NCBI GenBank assembly: GCA_949752735.1
Contig: OX457042.1
Location: 35,229,289 to 35,293,288, forward strand
DNA from: Lumbricus terrestris
Taxonomy: Eukaryota > Annelida > Clitellata > Crassiclitellata > Lumbricidae
Reading direction: 5' to 3'
DNA length: 64,000 nucleotides
Position 1 is the stretch's first letter, and every line of letters begins with the position of its first letter. Below, in pieces: positions 24,399 through 34,894 of this stretch. Under the pieces are notes generated by a model. It saw nothing but the letters and a program-made list of their open reading frames with translations, was not told the origin of the DNA and did not search any database. A program made the translations under genes and the position numbers.

Positions 24399-24435
24399 AT
24401 GAAAACTGTTATCTTCATCTATTTGAATTTGCTGG
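24399..24435 (+). CDS. Kringle gene B, signal-peptide exon
   Basis: A 37-bp coding start, ATG to donor CTGG/GTGAGT, ends in phase 1. It reads MKTVIFIYLNLL, with a Lys at residue 2 and then a hydrophobic run. Spliced to the 57-bp exon at 25776 it gives a continuous hydrophobic leader of about 20 residues, as expected for a secreted or membrane protein. The same sequence context occurs at 47664 before gene C, which supports this as the true 5' coding exon. The ATG context GCAATGA is only moderate. Confidence 0.65.
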
Positions 24436-24989
24436 GTGAGTTTCCTGCCACGTTTACATTTTCAGAACGACAATCACCATTTTGTGATTATTTTTCGTGT
24501 GAGGATAATTATCTTTTAGCTGAAGTCTAATTAAAGACGGAAGCACAGAAAATGAAGAATACGTTTTGGCTTAAATATCTGTGCAGCAACTAGACACCAT
24601 TTCTTCATAGGCTACATGGTTTAATGGCCTATACAGTGCTTGTCAGCTAACGAATTCGAACCACGGACGTTGACATGACGTGTTCTCAGTCAGCCACATT
24701 GTGATCTAGACATTCCACTTCCGGCATGCCAACAAGGAGTCTATAAAGGACCAATATTCCCAAAATGTACCTAAATGTCCACATGAACATAATTTAATGC
24801 CATATAATATACGCTATCTCCCCACAGGTCTTTCACTAAAATCTGAAAACATCGCTCTTTCACAAATGCTATCTTGATTCTTCCTCTTCTCCTCACATCC
24901 CTGGTCCTTTCAACTCTAAATTTAATGCCACCTTAGCCGTCCAACTGTTTGTCTGCCTGACTCTCCAGACTTAACCCGCTGCCTATCAA

Positions 24990-25640
24990 TTTTGTTTTGA
25001 TTAAGCGCCTGTAAGAAGTGGAGCAAGTCACTGAATTTTGCTATCTGGGAAGCCTGATATCGGAAGATGCGAAGTGCCACAAAGAAATCAAGAAAAGGAT
25101 AGCGATGGGGAAAGAAGCGTTCACGAAAAGGAAAGAGCTACTGAAAGGAGGAATGAACCGAGACATCAAGAAAAGAATGGTCAAGGCACTGATCTAGAGC
25201 GTCACACTGTACGGAGCAGAGACCTGGACGATGAGAAAGGAGGATGTCAAACGAATAGAAGCGTTCGAGATGTGGATATGGAGAAGGATGGAAAGGGTCA
25301 GCTGGACAGAGCATAAATCAAACGAAGAAGTATTGAAGAAGGTGGAAGAGGAAAGATCCTTGATGAATGCAATTAGAACCAGGCAGAAGAACTGGGTGGG
25401 ACATAATTATACTGAGAGGCAACTCCTTGCAAAGAGACATAGTGGAGGGCAAAATGGAGGGGAAGAGGGGAAGAGGAAGACCTAGGGATAAGTTCTTGGA
25501 CTGGATGATGGAGGATGGATATGGAAAACTTAAAGAATAAGCACAACACCGAGAATGGCGTCGTTGGGCATCTGGACCTGCCGAGAGGCAGCAGACCTAA
25601 AGAAGAGAAGAAGAAGCGCGAGTGAATAAGCTGGTTCCCG
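24990..25640 (+). pseudogene. RTE-type LINE 3' fragment
   Basis: The plus strand reads VTEFCYLGSLISEDAKCHKE, then IKKRIAMGKEAFTKRKELL. After an in-frame stop come SVTLYGAETWTMRKEDVKRI, AFEMWIWRRMERVSWTEH and RTRQKNWVGH. This is the characteristic C-terminal part of RTE-clade reverse transcriptases. The stop and later frameshifts inactivate it. Confidence 0.75.
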
Positions 25641-25775
25641 CGGCTTCGCTTTTGTGGGCGCTGTAGAAGTCTCGATATTGCGATTACGATTAGGCCTACG
25701 ATTGCTCTCAATCGGCTGACTGAAGCAGGATTGATTCAGGTTGTAATAGTTTATGCGTCTTTTTATCATTTTTAG

Positions 25776-25832
25776 ATACAGCATTAATATTAACGCAAAC
25801 GCGACGACCTTTTGGCGCAGTTTTTCCATCAG
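25776..25832 (+). CDS. Kringle gene B, small pre-kringle exon
   Basis: A 57-bp exon has acceptor TTTTTAG and donor ATCAG/GTAAAATT, phase 1-1. It reads TALILTQTRRPFGAVFPS and corresponds to 412-456 in gene A and 48375-48431 in gene C. It follows the signal exon and precedes the single kringle of gene B. The basic TRRPF could be a processing site, but that is only a guess from composition. Confidence 0.65.
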
Positions 25833-26230
25833 GTAAAATTACACGAGTCTTTACAAACAGTAATGTTTAAAACCCATAAACTTTCCATAACGAGAATATA
25901 ATTATGGCCTATTTCAGCCTTGCATGGAGCATTACTGTACTAAGACGCAGTCAGGGATTAGGCATAGCCTTGAGCATACAAAGCATGTCCCATCTTGTGC
26001 ACACCAGCAACAAAAGAATAGGCTTGTCCCGTCCAGCTTCTGACTGAAATTCTAATGGTTTGGCCTGCATGTCGTTAATTTGTAGAAACCTAGGTAATCG
26101 TACATTTAAGCGTGAGAACCGATTGCAACCATTCCACGTCATATTTATATGTAGGTAGTTATATATTTCAAACAAAAGTTTTTATTGGTCTAATAATTAT
26201 CGAGATTAGCCAGCCCTCTGCTTTGTTTAG

Positions 26231-26485
26231 ACTGTAAACTGACACAGGATGGACGTGAGTATGCAGGACCTCTGAATGTAACACGCTCTGGTCTAGCGTG
26301 TCAGAATTGGAATTCAGACAAACCTCACTACAACTACTTCAAACATTCGACGCTCTATCCCGAAGGAAGTTCTTCTGCTGCTGGCAACAAATGCCGAAAT
26401 CCGGAAACGAATGAAAACGGGGGAGTCTGGTGCTACACCACTGACCCAAGCACAAGATGGGACTATTGCGATGTAGACTTTTGCA
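26231..26485 (+). CDS. Kringle gene B, single kringle exon
   Basis: A 255-bp exon (85 codons) has acceptor TTGTTTAG and donor TGCA/GTAGGT, phase 1-1. All six cysteines are present, with ACQNWNSDKPHYNYF, NKCRNPETNENGG, VWCYTTDPSTRWDYC and a final DFC. I find no second kringle between here and the transmembrane exon, so the receptor would carry one kringle, unlike gene A. The exon is closest in wording to C1 and C2 (YAGPLNVTRSGL, then CQNW), consistent with B and C being the younger duplicate pair. About 10 kb of inserted DNA separates it from the next exon of its gene. Confidence 0.87.
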
Positions 26486-27251
26486 GTAGGTAAACTCGAC
26501 CAATCAGATAACAGTAAACAACTAACAGCTTATTTGATAATGCTTCTGAACTTCTGAGTGGAGCTTTGCAAATTAACAATTAATTATCCTTATTAACAAT
26601 TAATTACGCGCCGGTGAATAAGCTGGTCTCCCTGACGTGGCTTTTGTGGGCGCTGAGAAATTCTCGAAGAGTTACATTAAATTACATTACATCCTTCAAT
26701 CCGCTCAACCCCTCATCTGTCAAGCATAGAAGCAATCCGTATATAAATTAACAACTCAATCCAGGACCTGTTATAAGACTTCCCGCATGTTTGCTGTTGC
26801 AAGCGGAGTCTAAAAATCACTCTACTAAAAGTCGTTTATGTTCGTCCATTCAATCAGATAGCGTTTGACTCGTCACTCGTCCAGACGATCCATTAGACTC
26901 TATTTTTGCTAATAATAATAATATAATGATTAAGTTGAGAGTAAAACTAGTATCAATCATCGTGAGAATAATGACAATGACGAAAATGTTTGCATCAACT
27001 TGAAGCAGAACATCCTTATGTTTCTCGGTCTCGTCACTCAATGGTGACTCCACTTTCCGCCCGGTCGCCAGAAGCCTTTTTGCTGTTCCACGCATAAGCT
27101 GCGCGGCGCTAATTGCTCAAATTCAATCCAGAAGTTTTGGTCAATAATTATGTCGTCTACTCTAACTGAAGCCATCTTATGCAGGAACTGCTGCCTGCGA
27201 CCCTTAGCCTTCTTCTTCCCTGTATCTGAAACGCATGCAAACCATGCAGCT
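26486..27251. repeat. Gene B intron block duplicated in gene C
   Basis: Sequence from about 26810, including AAAAGTCGTTTATGTTCGTC, runs in parallel with about 50700-51110 after kringle C2, and resumes after the MITE at 27625. It has no exon. Confidence 0.7.
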
Positions 27252-27616
27252 CAGTGGCGGATCCAGAACGTTTCGAAGGGGGGGCCCAAAATGATCGGTC
27301 TTGTTGGTGGAACAGGGGGAAAAAATTGGTGGATTTTCGCCGCCAAAAAAGTCTCTTTTTTGTCATCGACCAATTTTCCGGGGAAAAGATACCAATTCAT
27401 CCGCCAAAAAAGTTGATGACTTTTTTTTAGTCATTGGCCAATATTTCGGGAAAAGAAGATAAATAGATACCATCATTTCAACCGCTAAATCGAATGGGGG
27501 CCACGTCCCATGCGATTTTTTTAATGGGGCCTGATGTCCTTTTTTTTGTCCCGCTACATTTATTTAATGGCTTCATGAAACCAAATGGAGGGGGCCCCCT
27601 CCTGGATCCGCCCCTG
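27252..27616. mobile_element. hAT MITE (CAGTGGCGGATCCAG termini)
   Basis: CAGTGGCGGATCCAG at the left and CTGGATCCGCCCCTG at the right, flanked by ATGCAGCT at 27244-27251 and 27617-27624. The paralogous gene C locus lacks it. It is 365 bp and noncoding. Confidence 0.87.
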
Positions 27617-27861
27617 ATGCAGCTTATTTGATAATGTCTCTGAACTTCTGAGTGGAGCTTTACAAATTATCAATTACAATCACAATAATATTACAATGAT
27701 TTGATCATTCTGAATTACCTGAGTAAAATCATGTTTTACTACTTTTGTTGCGTTACGTTTTTGAATCGTCAAAAAACGGTGAGTGACCTCCCTAAAAGTG
27801 GTGTAACTTTTGTTCTGTTTGAACTATTTGGATGAAATCTGGCCATCATGTGTAAATAAGG

Positions 27862-28546
27862 GCACCCCGTCGTAATAGCCCGGTCAAAATAGCCCCGTCA
27901 GAACATCCCGGGGCTATTTTGACCGACAAAGTCGCGGAATAGCACACGGTTTTTGTGAAAAAAATAGACCGACGCAATTTTTCATCCAGCTTCTATTTGT
28001 ATGTATAAAATAACTTCATCCCGCTTCCTTTTTGTAAACGTTTTATCATCCATCCAGCTTCTATTTAAGTTCTATAAAACTTTCATCCAGCTTCCATTTC
28101 TTAAGCGTTTTATCGGTTTTTTAGCTTTAGAGATCGAAGCATGATCAATGTATTTTATATATTAAATAGAAGCGGGATCAAGTTAATTTATTTATTAAAG
28201 AGCAGCTGGATGAATGATAAAACGCTTGAGAAAGGAAAGCGTGATGAAAGTATTTTATATATTAAATAGAAGCTGGATGACTGATAAAACGCTTGGGAAA
28301 TAGAAGCTGAATGAATGATAAAACGCTTGAGAAATGGAAGCGGGATGAAGGTATTTTATATATTAAATAGAAGCTGGATGAATGATAAAACGCTTGAGAA
28401 ATGGAAGAGGGATGTTTTCGTGGAACTGTTTTCACGGGCTGTTTTGACGGGACTATTTCGACGGGACTCTTTTGTCGGGAACTGATTTTTTCTGGGCTGT
28501 TTTGTCTTTGGGCGATTATGACGGGGCTATTTTGTCATTGGGCGAT
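27862..28546. mobile_element. Foldback element made of short repeats, left part
   Basis: The left end has AATAGCCCGGTCAAAATAGC then CCCGTCA. The middle holds inverted arrays of GCTTCTATTT / AAATAGAAGC units with AAACGCTTGAGAAA. Near the right edge GACGGGGCTATTTTG repeats appear. The element resumes at 38015 after the Polinton-like insertion and ends near 38084. A relative made of the 15-bp unit lies at 41165-41338. Confidence 0.6.
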
Positions 28547-29070
28547 AGTAGTGATAGACTAATCGTTTAACGATCACTTTTTGCAGGGTATGGGTACGAA
28601 TAAATGGCATTTCTAGGAACGGCGACTTCTAGGAAAGGCGCTTCTAGGCTTCTAGGCTTCTAGGCCACGCCTACCTAGGCTTCTAGGCCACGCCTACATA
28701 GGCTATAGGCTTCTAGGCTTCTAGGCCACGCATACCTAGGCTTCTAGGCTACACCTACCTAGGCTAATAGCGCTTCTAGGCTAGCCCTAATTAGCATACG
28801 AGCTATTAGCATACTTCCAGGAACAACCTACCTAGGCTAATAGCGCTTCTAGGCTAGGCCTAATTAGCATACAGGCTACCAGCGCACTTCCAGGAACGCC
28901 CTACCTGGCTACCAGAGCTTCTAGGCCATACCTTATTAGTAATTAGATAGATATTAATCCTAATTAGTAATTAGTGCCCCCTAATCAGCGCAATAAAGGC
29001 CCGGCGAGCCCTAAATAGCGGCCCGCGCGCGCCCGCCCGCCCGGGAAGGCACCATGAGCGCTGGGGGCTG
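28547..29070. repeat. Left terminal inverted repeat of the Polinton-like element
   Basis: It matches 37491-38014 in reverse complement, from AGTAGTGATAG to GCGCTGGGGGCTG. It contains sub-repeats of CTAGGCTTCTAGGCCACGCC and a GC-rich block at about 29005-29045. Three single-base differences were seen in the inner 60 bp. Confidence 0.93.
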
Positions 29071-29149
29071 TGCCGAAGCGTTATGCTAACTAATATAATA
29101 ATTAAATATGCTAATTTTCTGGATCTTCGTGATATAGTGCAAGAAATGC

Positions 29150-29340
29150 GGCATCCAACCAGCATGCGAGAACCACAATATCCCAGGAATCTGCATCCAA
29201 TCAGCGTGCGAACCCCATTCTAGCCCAGCAACCTGCGACCAATGAGGGAGCGAGAATTCTATAGCATACCCAACCAGCGTGCGAGACCCACAATAGCCCA
29301 GGAAGCTGCGACCAATCAGAATGTGCGAATCTTACTAGTA
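29150..29340. repeat. Degenerate CCAAT-containing sub-repeats inside the left end
   Basis: Four to five units of about 40-60 bp contain CCAATCAGCGTGCGA or variants, then CCCAGGAATCTG. The block sits between the inverted repeat and the 3' end of the polymerase gene. A single GAAATTTCTAAGT motif follows at 29341. Confidence 0.7.
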
Positions 29341-29685
29341 GGAAATTTCTAAGTATAAAAGAACAAATACAATATTTTTCATAGCAATTCTTTATTATAC
29401 ACCATTAAACAATCTTTATTTTAATATGATTGCGCAATAACTTGCACGATGGTGCAATATCTTCAACTATTTACAATGTTCGTCACATAGTTCATTTCAA
29501 ATATTTACAGAGTTCAATACTTTTAGCAGAGTCCATTATTTACAACCATCGACGACGTTTTCGCATTGTCCATTATTTACAATCATCGACGACTTTTTCG
29601 CATTGTCCAATTCAAATATCTACAGTGTTCGACGACTTTTTCATACTTCAACTAACTATAGAGATCGACAATTACTACAAATTCA

Positions 29686-32600
29686 CTATACATTATTTAC
29701 ACATGAAATATTTACATGCCCATACGACAACGACTCTGAGGAATTTAAAAGATATCGTTTGTCATCGTAAGGGGAGAGAGCAGCCTTTCGTAATTCTACA
29801 GTGTGCAAATCGTGTTTTCGACTTTGAATAACGCAGAATTTGGAGCTAGTAGGGTTTTCTTCAAGAATACAAGCTCTGTATTCAGCATGTCTGATGCATT
29901 TCTTGACAAAGCCCCTTTTTATCCCCTTCGCCGTCTTCTTTTCCTTCTCGCCAGCCAACAACAAACTATACATTTTTGATCGTAACCCACAAAATTCAAT
30001 TACAGCATCACCATTGCATTCGTCCTTAAACTTTCCAATGACCTTGGCGTTGGTTCGACTATGTAAAAAGTGCCCACAGGGGTAGTCAGAGGTGTCGTAC
30101 TCGTCTAAGTTGTGCTGCATGTCAAGATATACGTCTTTTGTAAAGATATGGTAGCAAAGACTGTCAGTGTCTGTGAACAGAAGTTTGCAGGCAGATCCAT
30201 AAATGGGTATTATATGCTCGTAATGGAATTCATACATTTTTAATTTAGATATATCCAGGATACACACGCCGGCGTAAAGGGGCTTGTTGAGCAAAACATT
30301 AGAATTTGTTAATTTTATCACCGTCAAATCTTCGTTTATGATATTGTACGATTCGAAATTTGGTCTGGCCACGAAACGTTTGGCTCGTTTCGCGTTGGTA
30401 ACAAGCTTCACGGCAAGGTGTTTCCGATTATTTTGCATTGTCTTACCGTAAATTGAATTGTTCATTAATTTGAAGAGGTCTTTTTCAAAGGAAGATTTTG
30501 CAACCTGCCGTTTGGAAGTGTTGAAGTCGATATATGGCTTCAGCCATCGACTTTGGCGAAACTCGAGGATTTTATGAATTTTTGACAATTTCATACCCAT
30601 TTTCAGATAGAATTGAAGATTTCGGTAATGTACAACGTACCGGGTCTTTGCCATGAGATTGGGCACCAACTTTTCGACCCCGGTACCGATTTTAGCCGAA
30701 ATTTTCTGCGAAACGGACTTTGCGTACGGGGATATCATGTCCGGTCGTATGTGCAGCGTCTCTGGTGCGAGGGGATAGTCATTGTGGTCGTCGTGGAGAT
30801 GAGAAGGATAGTCCAAGTCCACGTCCAAAATATAGCCAAAATCGTCGTCTGTCGATTTAGCGTCCAAGTCAAAGTCAGAAATTTCGTAATCGTCCAAAAA
30901 TCGGAATTTACCCGTCGGGAGCGGCTCGGACATGGCGTATCCGTAGAGATTGTTACAATCCAAATACATGATGTAACTATTTGGACTGTTTGGGTCGTAT
31001 CCTTGAGCGAGATACGGGTTATTCGCCTTTGCATATCGATTGGATATCATGGAAACGCCACCTCTCATGCCCCGCTCCACAAACAGGTAAATGTCCGGGT
31101 CGGTTATCAAGTCCAAATTTACATTTGTCATGCGCAGACACGCGTCGAAGCTAAGTCCGGGGCTGCTGTAATAGTGAAGCGGGTCCAATTTATAAAAGTC
31201 CAAGGACATGGCACGAAAAGATTCGAAAACGTCAGCCAGCAAAATGACGTCTGTCTTCAAATACAGATCGTGGTAGTCCTGCATAGTCGTCATATTAAAA
31301 GTCTGCCAAATTTTCTGTGCATAGTCATAGTCGTCCTGCGAGATGTCTTCGTCGGTCAGTTTGCTAAAGAAACACCCTTTGGGCGGCAGAGTCCTTTCGG
31401 TCATTCTGCAGGCTGACGTCATATATTCGTAGGGAAATACCCCCTTACGCAAAAGAAATTTGTAGTCGTTCGGAAAAATTCGCCGCAAATGTTTGAATTT
31501 GGAATCGTCCTCTTTCGATAAATTTTTTACCAACACGTCCAAACCGCAGTTTAGAAATTGGAGGGAATCCAAAAAGCGTATATTATTGACTTCGAACGAG
31601 AGATATTTTTCCATGTTGGTTGCAATGACATTTATTTCTTGCTCTGCAAACTCCTTGTTCATATTTTTGAGAATAAGATGAGAGTCGTACCCTTTAAGGT
31701 TGTGAAAGATGACAGGAAGAAGATAGTTTGCAGTTTTCCCTTTCTTAGACTTTGTAGGTTTGCGAAACTTGAGTTTTAGATTGCAAGGTGAGCAAAGAGC
31801 AGAAACAAAGTTACCAGTCATGTGACAGTGGTGTCGAACTTTGTTGGATCCAGAAAAAGCGATAGAGCAAGAAGGACATGCAGCACAACTTTCAAACTGT
31901 AACCGCTGCTGCTGGGTAAGAGGAATCATCGGTTTGTTTGTGGCCAAAATTTTATTTATCCTCGCTTGTTCTGATTTTATATGAGAAAAGAAGTGGGACA
32001 TCACGTCAGGGCCCGAATACGTGTATGGGGCAGCGTCGTTCAATTGTGGAAACGAAGAAACCGTGAGACAGCAGAATCCGCTAGGTGTGTGTGTGTCTAT
32101 AATTTTGGTCGATTTTCCGGTGGCCGTAGTGTCGGTTTGAGTCAAATAGCTCTCGAAGTCACTGTAAATCGCGTAGGGCACAGGCATTTCATGCTGTGTG
32201 TTTGCGAATTGAAGATTGGAATTTTCGGGAGTGGGATAGCGCACAGACTGCAAGCCGTGCTTGCCGCATTCATCCATGTGCGCATGCTTCCCAGCAGCAG
32301 TGGTAAAACAGTATAGACAGTATGGGCAAGGAAAACTTCTATTAGTACCAGAATTTCTTCTCCTTAGAAGAGCATCAAGATTGCGGATTGTGATATAATG
32401 GCGTTTAGCACCATCATCAAGAAGAAGAAGGTTGACAATATGTTTTCTACCCCTGTGAGCACTTGCATATAGAGGGGTAAAAGTTTTATCATCAGGATTT
32501 GAGTACATGATATTGATTGAATAATCGGGATTCTTGGCTTCAAAGAGTGGGATTTGCTCAATGGTCATTGGAAAGTTTATGCCTTTGGTATGAAGTTCGC

Positions 32601-33013
32601 CCAGATAGCGTCTGTAGATGGTGGCTCGCTGAGCATTATCTTTTTGGAAATGGCTCACAGACAATGTTGCATATAGAAAGCAGAACTCATCATCATTTTG
32701 TATGTTCAGCGTAGCATGCTTATTTAGTATATATTGCGGGGTGGGAATATAAGTAGACGCGCCGATCGGTTCATATACGGCATTGCAAATTTTGAAATCT
32801 GCTACACCATTTACCAACCATCCGGAACTCTGACTCGTGAAGACATCTACCAATTCATCGATGCGATGTACTGCGTCTTGAAGCTGGTCGGCGATCTGCG
32901 ACGGATGCAACAGCGTTGCAGGCACAGACTTGAAGTATCCGACCGTCTGTGCGTCTCCGTCTGGCGTGCGTCGCTTGAAGTTCACATCGACCGCCACGTA
33001 CCATTTCACCGGC
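29686..33013 (-). CDS. polB: Protein-primed family-B DNA polymerase, main exon (exon 6)
   Basis: A 3328-bp terminal exon encodes about 1109 residues. The polymerase copies DNA from a protein primer. Visible motifs are a C2H2-like finger (CPYCLYC...HAHMDEC, about residue 228-249), Exo I YSDFES (about 284), Exo II NLKGYDSH, Exo III YLKTDVILLADVFE, Pol A YLDCNNLYGYAM, Pol B MNNSIYGKTM and Pol C TDTDSLCY. All catalytic acids appear intact. Conserved N-terminal wording such as YRRYLGELHTKGINFP fits the Polinton/bidnavirus polymerase group. The open frame has no ATG at its start; the first possible initiator is a GTG at 33009. Just upstream is a good acceptor (TTTTCTGTAG), so the true N-terminus lies in earlier exons. 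The intron before it is 33014-33377. Confidence 0.9.
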
Positions 33014-33061
33014 CTACAGAAAACATTGTGCTTAATACGAATCGGCTAAATCCGAATCAGG

Positions 33062-33362
33062 AGTGAAAAATTTCTAAGTCCAGTACTTTAGAGCGAAAAA
33101 TTTCTAAGTCCAAAATTTTAAATCCGAAAAATTTTCTAAGTTCAAATAAAAGAAGGGAAAAATTTCTAAGTATATGAAATATAGATTCAAAAATTTTCTT
33201 TATCCAACATTTTTGAGCTAAAATTTTCTAAGTCCAAATCGCAGAAGTGAAAAATTTTCTAAGTTGTATGCTTTAGAGCGAAAAAATTTTCTAAGTTCAA
33301 ATAACAGAAGCGAAAAATCTTCTAAGTTTTTAGAGCGAAATTTTTTTTTTTTCTTTCTAAGT
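33062..33362. repeat. Array of ten AAAATTTTCTAAGT motifs, 30-31 bp period
   Basis: Motif copies start near 33066, 33096, 33127, 33157, 33189, 33219, 33249, 33280, 33312 and 33339. Each is a conserved half (GAAAAATTTCTAAGTCCAAA) and a variable half. The array fills the intron between exons 5 and 6 of the polymerase gene. Its function is unknown; it resembles iterons or a regulatory minisatellite. Confidence 0.88.
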
Positions 33363-33377
33363 GTAAGACAGACTCAC

Positions 33378-33684
33378 CCTTCGTCACTGAATGTATCCTC
33401 CAGAGCGGCGGTCATGCGCGATGCTTCTCCCGGCAACAACCCGTGTACGTCGATTGTTTCCGGCACAGGAAGCGGAATATCGATGAATGTGTTTTGCGTC
33501 GACGTGCGTAGCCCCGGATTGGACGCTTTCTTCACGCACGTAACACAGATCTCTTGGCCGTATCGGAAGAATCGCACAGGCCGGCGATTCTTGCATTTCG
33601 TACACTCTTGACGTAGCCGGCAGGTTTCACAGAGCCCGTTCGTCAGATTGGTCGCCTTGTACGCGCGACAAGACTTGCACCGAC
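33378..33684 (-). CDS. Polymerase gene exon 5: cysteine-rich zinc ribbon
   Basis: A 307-bp exon has acceptor GTCTTTAG and donor AAGG/GTGAGT, entering phase 1 and leaving phase 2. That phase is exactly what the polymerase exon needs to stay in frame. It encodes four CxxC pairs (CKSC, CETC, CTKC, CVTC) within about 50 residues. Two zinc-binding ribbons or a cross-braced fold are likely. A Pro/Ile-rich acidic stretch follows, including FIDIPLPVPETIDVHG. Such modules bind nucleic acid or protein partners; here a role in recognising the element's ends or the primer protein is only inference. I do not recognise the family. Confidence 0.75.
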
Positions 33685-33871
33685 CTAAAGACATACAGAA
33701 TATTTTAAAGTATGAGATTTTGCATATACAAAATAATGTAACAGAATACAAGTATAAAATTCTGTGTGTATGTGTGGATATGTTGTGTATATGTATGTGT
33801 GTGTAACACACACACAGGAAGAATGTAAAAGTTAGATTGTTCAAAATGTTAAAGTTCGTAAAATCACTTAC

Positions 33872-34270
33872 TCGAAGTGCCGGGCTCTGCTGGCGATGTC
33901 GACCTCACGTTCCTGTCGCTGGAGCTGGCCGCGCCGCTGAAGCCGGGGCGGCTCGCCGCCGCAGCCGCCCCGCGGCTGCCGGGCTTGGATGTCGCTGCCA
34001 CCGCCGCCGCCGCCGCGCCGCCGGAGCCGGGGTTGGTCGCCGCCGCCGCCGGGGCTCTGGAGGCGAGATCCGCCATCGCGCTGCGTCCGGAGTTGGTTGC
34101 CGTCGCCGCGCAGATGCTGCCAGGATTGGGCGCCACCGCCGGGCTCTGGATCACAGCGGCTCTCCTTGTGCTCAAGTCCAAGACTACCGAGTTGTTTTCG
34201 GCGGTTGGGCTCGGCATCGTTCTCCTAATACTCAAATCCAAGGCCACCAGACTGTCGTTTCCCAGCAGTT
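33872..34270 (-). CDS. Polymerase gene exon 4: Ala/Gly/Pro-rich segment with LDLS motifs
   Basis: A 399-bp exon (133 codons, phase 1-1) has acceptor GATGTAG and donor TCGA/GTAAGT. It begins with two similar units, SLVALDLSIRRT and SVVLDLSTRRA, then runs into low-complexity Ala, Gly, Pro and Ser. Base composition is far more GC-rich than anything around it, with long runs of GCC/GCG codons. The segment is probably disordered. xLDLS resembles the PxDLS motif that binds the co-repressor CtBP, but neither copy has the leading Pro. Antisense frames of up to 182 codons here are shadows of the GC-rich sequence. Confidence 0.7.
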
Positions 34271-34449
34271 CTACATCATACAGAAATAAGATCTTATGCA
34301 AGATACTTTACAAAATGTCGTATTTGAAAAGTACAAGTTCGTTAAAATTGATCAACGCAGCACAAAATTCCGTATTTGAAAAGTATAAGTTCGTTGAACT
34401 TGTTCAATGTATTGAGCAAGTTTAAAAGATTTATGGAAAGCAGTCTTAC

Positions 34450-34500
34450 TTGCGCGCTTTGGTGCGCCTCCAGTGTCCGGCTCTGCCTTTCGCTTGCCCT
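34450..34500 (-). CDS. Polymerase gene exon 3: bipartite nuclear signal
   Basis: A 51-bp exon has acceptor GTTGTAG and donor GCAA/GTAAGA, phase 1-1. It reads GKRKAEPDTGGAPKRA, with a further Lys completed at the next exon. Two basic clusters (KRK and KRAK) about ten residues apart make a textbook bipartite nuclear localisation signal. This fits a polymerase that must enter the nucleus. The exon is too short to be found without splice-site reading. Confidence 0.7.
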
Positions 34501-34671
34501 CTACAACACAAAGTATTCACCATGTATTATTTCTCATGTATAAAATGTTACAAAGTATTTTAAATACAAGAATTTAACAGAACTTTAAAAATTTGTAACA
34601 AATTTTTAACATGGGATATTTTGTTCAATATAATTTTTGTCTGTTTACAAATTGCTCGAATTAAAACTTAC

Positions 34672-34746
34672 CCATTTCTCGAATCGTCTTCTTCAGTTGA
34701 GCTTCGATCTTGAGCAATTCATCAATTTTCGCGCGTAGGTTGCTCG
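34672..34746 (-). CDS. Polymerase gene exon 2: short coiled coil
   Basis: A 75-bp exon has acceptor TTCTTTAG and donor ATGG/GTAAGT, phase 1-1. It reads SNLRAKIDELLKIEAQLKKT, then IREM, an amphipathic charged helix with Leu/Ile at heptad-like spacing. It probably mediates self-association. Both candidate upstream exons (34837-34846 and 35390-35485) end in phase 1 and would join it in frame. Confidence 0.68.
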
Positions 34747-34836
34747 CTAAAGAAAAATTTAAAAATTTTTTTAGTGTTGAGGATTTGCATTTGGTCTAAG
34801 TTATCTAGGTATATGGAGTTTAAGAAAATGTCCTAC

Positions 34837-34846
34837 CAGTTTCCAT
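34837..34846 (-). CDS. Polymerase gene exon 1, short start
   Basis: Ten coding bases, ATG to donor ACTG/GTAGGA, reading MET plus a phase-1 base. The start context GCCCATGG is strong. A TATA box lies 41-48 bp upstream at 34887-34894. With exons 2-6 this start would give a protein of about 1389 residues. Confidence 0.6.
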
Positions 34847-34886
34847 GGGCTGTTCTTCTTGTCAAATTCGCTTAAATCGGAAAAAG

Positions 34887-34894
34887 TTTTATAT
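34887..34894 (-). promoter_or_regulatory. TATA box of the short polymerase transcript
   Basis: The minus strand reads CCCATATAAAACTT, about 45 bp before the strong ATG at 34846. Spacing fits transcription starting near 34862. Confidence 0.55.

Noticed and set aside
30613..32316. Plus-strand frames (such as 267 codons at 30613) opposite the polymerase
   Set aside because: They are shadows of the intact minus-strand polymerase, with no recognisable domain.
33062..33362. CRISPR-like array
   Set aside because: The 30-bp period suggested it, but the conserved part is degenerate, there are no uniform spacers or cas genes, and this is a eukaryotic intron.
33837..34425. Plus-strand frames of 150-182 codons in the GC-rich block
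   Set aside because: GC-rich coding sequence opens all frames. The minus frame is supported by phase-consistent splice sites on both sides.
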